Shown: positions 57,240-64,000 of the stretch, piece after piece
How the letters are laid out: every line of letters begins with the position of its first letter
Numbering within the stretch: the stretch's first letter is position 1
From: Plantago ovata
Lineage: Eukaryota > Streptophyta > Magnoliopsida > Lamiales > Plantaginaceae
NCBI GenBank assembly: GCA_028274465.1
Contig: CM051458.1
Location: forward strand, 12,043,566-12,107,565
Length of the DNA stretch: 64,000 bases
Direction of reading: 5' to 3'
The notes under the pieces: model-generated
The model's input: only the letters and a program-made list of their open reading frames with translations
Databases searched by the model: none
Told to the model about the DNA's origin: nothing
Made by a program: the position numbers and the translations under genes

Positions 57240-57720
57240 CAATAATCTTTTCAGCGAGTTTGCATAAATAGTCTTGTTGCTTGCTGAAAATTCCCCCTTA
57301 CTCAAACATCTCATATTTCCTTAAGTTTAAAAGATATTTCTGAGTTCCCGTATCAGTAAATTCTTTTTATACTTGAGATATCTTTTGGTCAAATCTGAGA
57401 AATGAGTTTTGCTCTTTTCTGAGTTTCCGTCTTAGAATATTCCCTTGATACTTGAATACCTATTTCAGTATCTTTGATTGTCTGAATACCCGTTTCAGCA
57501 ATCTTTAAGGTTTTTCTCTTACTGAGTGCCTGTCTCAGCAAGTGATCAAGTTTCCTAACAAATACCCGTTTTGAAGGAATTACTTGTTGAATGCCTGTTT
57601 CAGCAATCATGTAGAGACCTATCATTTCTTAGAAGAAATTAGTTGAAGGAGCTTTTAATTAAGTAAGAATACTTTGGCTTGCTGAATACTTGTTTCAGCA
57701 TTCTGCCAATTGTATCCTTT
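57240..57720 (-). repeat. Pol-env spacer with imperfect repeats and a second purine tract
   Basis: Plus-strand phrases like GAATACCCGTTTCAGCAATC recur about eight times between 57340 and 57700 at 25-95 bp spacing. On the minus strand AAGGGGGAATTTTCAGC at about 57285-57302 resembles the polypurine tract beside the LTR and may be an additional tract, as reported for Sireviruses. Confidence 0.55.
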
Positions 57721-60085
57721 ATTGAGGTAATTCAATCAATCCAAGGTTATACCTTAGCATTGCGAATCTATTATCCAGTAGGGGCTTGGTAAGATGTCAG
57801 CAAGTTGATCATCAGTACCCACTTTGACAACCTCAATATCTCCCTTTTCCACATGATCTCTAATGAAATGATGTCTAATATCAATATGTTTGTCCTTGAG
57901 TGAAACTTAGGATTTGCGTGATAGCAATAGCACTCGTATTATCACAAAAGATTGGTGTTTTCTTTGCAGAAATACCATAATCTCTTAATTGTTGCTGAAT
58001 CCATAGGATTTGAGCTGTGCAACAACCAACCGCAATGTACTCAGATTCAGTAGATAAATTGGCAACACAGGTTTGTTTCTTGTTGAACCATGATATTAAT
58101 CTAGTACCCAAAAACTGACAAGTTCCAGATGTACTTTTTCTATCAAGAGTTGATCCTCCATGATCAGCATCAGAATAACCAACCAATTCAAGTCCAGAAT
58201 CTTTAGGATACCATAATCCAACATTGACTGTACCTTTGACATATTTCAGTATCTTAAGTGCCTTTTTGTAGTGTGATTCTCTGGATCAGATTGGAATCTT
58301 GCACACACACAAACAACATACTGAATGTCAGGTCTACTTGCTGTTAAATACAACAAGGAACCAATGAGCTTCCTATACTTGTGTTCTTCAACACTTTTAT
58401 CTTCTTTAGTATAGCCCAACTTTGTACCAACACTCATAGGGATCTTTTTAGGTTTCTCTTCCTCTTTGATCCTAAACTTTATGAGCATTTCTTTCGCATA
58501 CTTTGCTTGATTTATGAATATTCCATCTTTGAGTTGCTTGACTTGCAATCCTAGGAAATAATTCAATTTTCCCATCATATTCATTTCAAATTTGTTTGTC
58601 ATGAGTTTGGCAAAATCATCACAAAGTTGCTTGTCCTTAGATCCAAAAATTATGTCATCCACATAAATTTGAACTAAGAGTATTTTACCATCATGGTTCA
58701 TGGTAAACAAGGTTTTATCAACTTCACCTTTCTTAAAACCATTATCCAGCAAGAACTTAGCCAAGGTATCATACCAAGCTCGTGGTGCTTGCTTTAGACC
58801 ATATACAGCTTTCTGAAGCTTGTATACCATCTTGGTTTCTGAGGGAAGTTCAAAGCCAGGGGGTTGTTCTAAGTAGACTTCTTCAGCAAGTTCACCATTC
58901 AAGAATGCACTTTTAACATCCATTTGGTAAACAATGAAGTCATTGTGAGCAGCAAAGGCCAAGAAAAGCCTAATTTCATCCAATCTTGCAACTGGTGCAT
59001 AATGACTCATCATAGTCCAATCCTTCAGTCTGACAGTAACCTTGAGCAACTAAACATGCTTTGTTTCTTGTTACTTCACCAGACTCACTCAGCTTGTTTC
59101 TGAACACTCACTTTGTACCAATAGCTTTCTTGCCTTCAGCAAGTGGTACAAGTTTCCAGACTTTGTTCCTTTCAAATTCATCCAGTTCTTCTTGCATTGC
59201 CTTGATCCATTCAGAATGCTTTAAAGCTTCTTCTATGGTCTTAGATTCAATTTCTGAAACAAAGCAAGAGAACAATGATTCTACTTCTACGACATTTGCT
59301 TCTTCAGCAAGTCCATGAGTAGCAGAAACTTTGGATCTAGTCACTTGGCGTTTATCAATATCACCAATCATATCCGTAGAGGGATGATCTCTAATCCATT
59401 TGTTAACAGGTTTTCTGCTCGTTGGATCTAGATATGTTTGCTCATCAGCATGTGACTCTTCAGCATGTACTTGTTCAGTACTACTGGGATTTTGTGTCTC
59501 TGCTGAGATTGGTTCATCAGCAACTGCTTGTTCAGCATTGCTAGATTGTGGTAACTCATCAGCAGGCATGGGAGGTTGCGTAGTTTCAGCAACTTCCGGA
59601 GCAACTGCGTCTTTTGCTGGAAATTCTTTGTCGTGAACTACATTTATCTTGTCATGACTTGGGGGAGGAGAGTCATTGTCAGAATCATCATTTAGTTCAA
59701 TTGACTTGATTTGCCTAGCATTAGATTCAGTTCTTTGCTCATGTATGATTAACTTTTTCATACATTCTGATATTTCTTCTTCAGCAGGCACTCCTTGTGT
59801 CTTTTCGTAGAATACAACATGCACTGATTCTTCGATCTTTTGTGCCTTTTTGTTGTAAACTCTATAAGCTTTACTATGCAAGGAGTAACCAAGAAATGTC
59901 ACTTCGTCTGCCTTTGGTTGAAATGTTCTTAGGTATTCTCTACCGTTATTAAGAACGAAACACTTACAACCAAATACTCTTAGATGAGTGATATTAGGAG
60001 GTCTTCCAACAAACAACTCATATGGATTTTTGTTGTATTTCTTAGTAATCAGACATCTGTTTTGAGTGTAACAGGCGGTATTAAT
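57721..60085 (-). pseudogene. Sirevirus Pol: integrase C-end, RT, RNase H (broken)
   Basis: From the high coordinate: integrase end (NTACYTQNRCLITKKYNKNP, HLRVFGCKCFVLNNG), then a Ser/Glu-rich linker with many SAE and QA words. RT runs from about 59150 to 58190: [39 protein letters not shown] at 58654-58665, TASRPDIQ. RNase H: YSDADHGGSTLDRKSTSG, then a one-base loss at about 57907 that shifts the frame, and the end signal ([18 protein letters not shown]) follows in the next frame to about 57720. A Trp-to-stop lies at about 59108, a shift at about 59000 and another at about 58240. Confidence 0.88.
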
Positions 60086-62104
60086 TGATAGTGTACATGT
60101 CCTAGAGACAGTCCTTATTAAGGGCATGTAGCCCTTATAGAGGGCATATATGTACTATTACACAGGTCAACGTAATATAATATATGTTTGTTGCTTTTAC
60201 TATTGAGTATCCCTTTCATATCTATATTACACCAGACATGCAGCATGTCATATCTATATTACTGTCTGTATTGATATTAAACATGTCCCCTCGGATAGAT
60301 GACCGATCACACAGATAGTGGGAACTATGTGAGTTATCATCTATCCCAAACTCTCCCTAGTCGAGGTTCATCTCGGATGTAGGAATCCGAATGAACCAGA
60401 CGAGACTAGTATGCGTGGAGGTTATACTTGTTGGAGCAAGTGTGAGCCGATCCCACGGTCACGGAACGGATTGTTGGACAATCGAGAAACGTTCCCATAA
60501 CTGCGCATAGTTGTTCGAAGAAGGATTATCGAACAATGGAAGTACCCACCGGACACTCCCATCGATGTATACTCTACACTGAAGTGTCTATGGGAACCGG
60601 TAAGTTGTCGAAGTGATGCCAGTCGTCCATTGTACTTATAGGACTTTATCATCACATTTGTTGCCCCATATCCTTGGTGGACCCGTCGATGTCAGCTCTG
60701 AATAAGCAGTTGACCTAAGACACGATCCAGGATTATGGTTACATACAAATGGGGATGATAAGTGATTCTGTGAAGGATTCATCTCTCAAGTGTAGCACAG
60801 GAGAGTACTGCTCATAGTCTGCATAGTTGTGTTGGTAAAGTCACTGGCCAGTGCAAATGATATATTATGATGGTCATAAGTATATCTTAACCAAACAACT
60901 CCCTGAGACGCCCGTGGATGTATTATTGGGATAGACACTTCATCGATCCTAGATGCATTCGAGCAAGTCAGATGAAGGGACGTTACCATCGCCGCGTTGA
61001 GCGCAACAGACTTCGCAACGAAAGGGTTAGCTTTGAGAAACCTCTCAAACGTCCTCATGTATTAATATTAAAAATGGAACCGTCTAGGAATTCCATGTTG
61101 CCTAGTCTAGGACTTGCTTAATACGATGAGGCCCTATGGGTCACACTATGTGGTGATTCAGCCTATCAGAATATCCTTGAAGATGGAATCGCAATTAATT
61201 TGGAATTAATTGTGATTGATGGATTATAATTGATTTGGAATTAATTATAATATTTGGTGGCTCAATTAATAATTTGGAATTATTAATTGAATTGGCTAAT
61301 TAATTGTATTTTATGTAAATACAATTAAAGATTATATTTTGGAAATATAATAGAGGTTTGATTTGAAAGGATATGTTAATTTAGAATTAACATATGTACA
61401 TGGGCAAAATCTACTTGGAGTTTGAATTGCCTTAGAACTATAAGTGGGTCCCAAAATCGAGACCCACCTAGTGTCCCTAGGAGAGCGCGCGTGTGCGCAG
61501 GAGCTGAGTAGGGGAAGGAGTTCGGAGTTCGACTCCTTCCTCTATTAGAAGTCCAAAGGATAAGGTAGATTTTCCTAATTGAGTTTTAATTTAATTGGGA
61601 ATGAATCTAGACTTGATATTGGTTTCCTAGTGCGATAAGAATTAGATTCTTTTTCCTTTACGAAGTCTAATTGCTTATGCTTTAGGCTTCTATTGACTAC
61701 TATATATAGTAGACTATTAGAGAGCTTTGGATACAGTTTTACACACAGTTATTCTACCCAGTTTTCTTAGAGAAAATAAAAAGCTCTCCCCTCCTCCAAA
61801 TAGCCACACGCGCGCGCCACCTCTAGGTTGTTCATCCGTGGATACCAAGGTTGAGGTTCTAGGAGCTGGAAACTAACTCTTATTGTCTTGCAGATAATCA
61901 GAGTATTACAGATATCTTCGGCGAAGGAGAAGATACACCGGATTATTACGAAGACTTGGAAGTTGCTTTGGAAGTAAGGTTAGTCTTCTAATTGACGTGT
62001 TTATATATATACGACATATACATAATCAATTAACCTGTATGTTAAGAAAATTTTTGAAATTCCGCTGCGTACCCTAGGGGTAACTCTGACCGTATTTTCT
62101 TACA
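60086..62104 (+). repeat. Copia element 4, 5' LTR
   Basis: Begins TGATAGTGTACATGTCC and ends TTTTCTTACA, 2019 bp, with a TATATATAG core-promoter-like site at about 61701-61709. No coding inside is supported. Confidence 0.75.
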
Positions 62105-62105
62105 G

Positions 62106-62121
62106 TGGTATCAGAGCCAGG
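62106..62121 (+). promoter_or_regulatory. tRNA-iMet primer binding site
   Basis: TGGTATCAGAGCCAGG is complementary to the 3' end of plant initiator tRNA-Met and starts one base after the LTR. Confidence 0.9.
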
Positions 62122-62267
62122 TTAATTGATTACGTATATACGTATATATATTGTATAATTTTGTAGATATGTGGATGCAATTTGATTCTATGATTAATTC
62201 GATTTTAGAAGTTTTGTTTTTATATAAATTTAGAATTTATATTTTATATATATATTTATTTGACCGG

Positions 62268-62430
62268 ACCGCCTGCGTCGCAGGCGGCGGGCGCCTACAG
62301 CCGCATGCGCCGTGCCCGCGGCACGGACGCTAGGCGCCCGCGTGCCGCGGGCACCCGCGCCCGTGCCTGCGTGTCGCGGGCGCCCGGGGCCGCAGGCACC
62401 GTGGGAACGGGACTAGGTCCCGTCCCATGT
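62268..62430 (+). repeat. GC-rich hairpin island in the leader
   Basis: An island of very high GC in AT-rich surroundings. Inverse pairs include GCCTGCG/CGCAGGC (62271-62285) and GTGCCCGCGGCACG/CGTGCCGCGGGCAC, and near the end GGGACTAGGTCCC. It is about 150 nt past the primer site, where retroelement packaging/dimerisation signals often lie. Confidence 0.65.
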
Positions 62431-62906
62431 TTTAACAAATATATATATTTTCCGGGTTGGACCCAAAATCGAATTTTGAAAGTTTTGAGGATTGAATTTT
62501 ATATTTGGAATATAAATATGATTTAATTGTAATTGTTTTTAACTAGAGGGGTTAAATTTAATTAGTATAAAGTTAAAGGGCTTATTCGTAATTTATCAAT
62601 TTATTATTTATTGCAATTAGTCCTTCTACTTTTGAATTTTAGATATAACACCTCCAAGGTTTCAAAAATTACAATTAAGTCCTTCGGGTTTTTCGAAAAT
62701 TGCTACTTGGTCAATAGAATTTTCGATTTTTCAATCTAGTCCAAATTTTCAATTATTTCATAGAAATTATAAGTATGGGATTATAATTTTCATAATGAAA
62801 TTATGAAGTCATTTCTCATCCACATAGGCTACTACTTGTTTCATATGCTCGATATGCTATTGTTTGACAATGCATGTTTAAATACCAAGTATTTTACTTT
62901 CCGTTC

Positions 62907-63079
62907 GACCGCTATGCATGCGAGGGTAGGCGGCGCCCTCTTATATGTCGGACCGCATATTTTATGTATGGGTAGGCGGCCCCATTATGTGCTTGACCGC
63001 GTTTAGCACTAGAATGGATAGGCGGCATCCATTACGTGTAGACCGCTCATGCATGATGGGTAGGCGGCGCCCTTATTTG
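62907..63079 (+). repeat. Four imperfect 44-bp tandem repeats
   Basis: Units start with GACCGC at 62907, 62951, 62995 and 63041 and each contains GGGTAGGCGGC or a variant followed by C-rich sequence. Period 44, 44 and 46. Confidence 0.8.
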
Positions 63080-63136
63080 TTTGTAGATGACTGATAACAA
63101 CCCTCAAGCTACAAGCCCCAACCAATATGAGTACAG

Positions 63137-63138
<2 letters not shown>

Positions 63139-63203
<65 letters not shown>

Positions 63204-63256
63204 CTATCTATATATATATATAGATATATATATATTATATATATATATATATATAG
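63139..63256. repeat. (TA)n tract
   Basis: Nearly pure TA with short ATCT and AG interruptions. The flanks CAGAAATA and TATTTCTG are inverse, so the whole tract can fold as one hairpin. Confidence 0.85.
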
Positions 63257-63728
63257 TATTTCTGAGATGCTTTCCATAGGGTGCTTAATTCTGAACTTTC
63301 ATTGCGTTTTCTTGTATTGGCGACCTCGTCTTACAGACTCGCAGTGATCGTCAGATTAGAGTAAGCCTATGGTTATGACTTACTGCATATTGTATCTAGC
63401 GACCTCGATAGGTACAATATGTAGGGCATCGGGTTAAATTAGATTTAACAACCAAGAGTTGCGTGACGCAATTGGATAGTCATATTATGTTATGCGACCA
63501 GCCCCCGTTGGAGTATAGCATAGTATGGATTTGGATCTTGGCCACTACGGTAACTTGTTGGACATTACCCGTATGTTTGTTGTGGGGGCAAGCATATGTG
63601 AAAATAGTGGGAGCTAAACAGCTAAAGGACCTTGTTGTTTAGTTATGTTGACTGTGTATTTAGAAATAATATTTCAATAGTTGATTTATTATTTTCGTTC
63701 TATATTATTTCTCCTTAGGATATTAGAA

Positions 63729-64000
63729 ATGGCGAGTATCTCGCTCCGTTCTGTCTTAGAGAAGCAAATTTTGACCAGACCAAACTTCCTAGATTGGATC
63801 AGGAATATACGTTTGGTGCTGAGGTACGAAAAGATTGAGTACGTCTTGGACGAGGTCATTCCCGTGTGCCCCAAAAATCAGACTGCCGATCAGGTTGCTG
63901 CTTGGAATCAAGCCAACAAGGTAAAGTCTGATAAGCATCTTGAGGATGCTAGATCCGTGCAGTGTATTATGCTGGCGGCAATGAGCAATGAGCTGCAGAG
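63729..64000 (+). CDS. gag: Copia element 4 Gag, N-terminal part
   Basis: Open from ATG (63729, in good context GAAATGG) to the window edge: 90 codons with no stop. Sequence landmarks are LTRPNFLDWIRNIRLVL (W-x-N-like head of UBN2-type copia Gag) and NQTADQVAAWNQANKVK, then ARSVQCIMLAAMSNEL. This is the capsid precursor of element 4. The ATG follows a splice-acceptor-like TTATTTCTCCTTAG|GA (63705-63720), so a spliced leader is possible. Confidence 0.82.
   Translation, partial: MASISLRSVLEKQILTRPNFLDWIRNIRLVLRYEKIEYVLDEVIPVCPKNQTADQVAAWNQANKVKSDKHLEDARSVQCIMLAAMSNELQ

Larger units (their letters stand above)
50014..60085 (-). mobile_element. Sirevirus-like copia element 3 (partial, nested)
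   Basis: On the minus strand the order from 60085 down is integrase C-terminal part, RT, RNase H, a spacer, a very long env-like frame, polypurine tract, 3' LTR. A long extra ORF after pol and a long LTR mark the Sirevirus group. The element entered the LINE at about 50010. It was itself entered at 60086 by another copia element in its integrase, so gag, protease, the rest of integrase and the 5' LTR lie beyond the window. Pol and env-like frames carry several breaks, so this copy is dead. Confidence 0.88.
60086..64000 (+). mobile_element. Copia element 4, 5' part (2-kb LTR, leader, gag start)
   Basis: A plus-strand element inserted in the Sirevirus integrase. It has the LTR (60086-62104), one spacer base, the primer site (62106-62121), a 1.6-kb leader and a gag that runs out of the window. 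The likely target duplication is TTAAT (60081-60085), to be matched beyond the window. Confidence 0.85.

Noticed and set aside
62260-62526. Arg/Ala-rich plus-strand open frame
   Set aside because: Product of the GC hairpin island, with no start context or domain.
62907-63079. CRISPR-like regular repeats
   Set aside because: Plant retroelement leader; units are adjacent, without unique spacers.
63087-63347. Open frame of Ile-Tyr repeats
   Set aside because: Translation of the (TA)n tract.

Overview
The window is nuclear DNA of a flowering plant. Genes have GT-AG introns, the repeats are plant-type (CACTA, MULE, Stowaway and PIF/Harbinger-like DNA elements, tRNA-derived SINEs, L1-type LINEs, Ty1/copia elements with a YVDD reverse transcriptase), and the one recognisable metabolic gene is a CYP98A-type P450. 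The P450 reads like the Lamiaceae/asterid forms of the phenylpropanoid 3'-hydroxylase. That lineage is an inference from one gene, not a proof. Most of the 64 kb is transposable element sequence and the intact gene content is very low.

Layout. 1-730: one end of a CACTA element. 1449-4100: a block with a complete two-exon F-box/LRR gene on the minus strand. 6476-8231: an unrecognised four-exon open frame. 8.2-12.2 kb: AT-rich non-coding DNA with a dispersed 16-bp palindrome, internal duplications and a degenerate telomere-like block. 12.2-19.7 kb: a RACK1 WD40 fragment, LINE pieces, a SINE and a TGAACTGAAC minisatellite. 19769-26391: a copia element with two 885-bp LTRs and a broken gag-pol. 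26502-27208: a Harbinger-like MITE. 29575-37261: a CYP98A pseudogene whose first exon is split by a second, small copia element (30014-34543). 38425-42130: a second copy of the F-box/LRR block, enlarged by a MULE-type MITE (9-bp TSD) and a SINE (13-bp TSD). 42.4-48 kb: nested MITEs, a degenerate LINE, a palindrome-rich foldback element and another MULE-type MITE. 48.1-50.0 kb: a LINE ORF1/endonuclease. It is cut by a Sirevirus-like copia (minus strand, 50014 onward, with a very long env-like ORF), which is itself cut at 60086 by a third copia element (plus strand, 2-kb LTR, tRNA-Met PBS, long structured leader). The gag of that third element runs off the right edge.

Genes likely to be functional are the two F-box/LRR paralogues and perhaps the unrecognised four-exon gene. 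The P450, the RACK1 fragment and a third F-box fragment are relics. The duplicated F-box blocks flank the P450 relic, so one segmental duplication followed by element insertions explains much of the layout. The signals most worth testing are a copia element with no tRNA-type primer site but a 14-nt LTR/leader complementarity suited to self-priming, and three frame-preserving mini-introns in the Sirevirus env-like frame.
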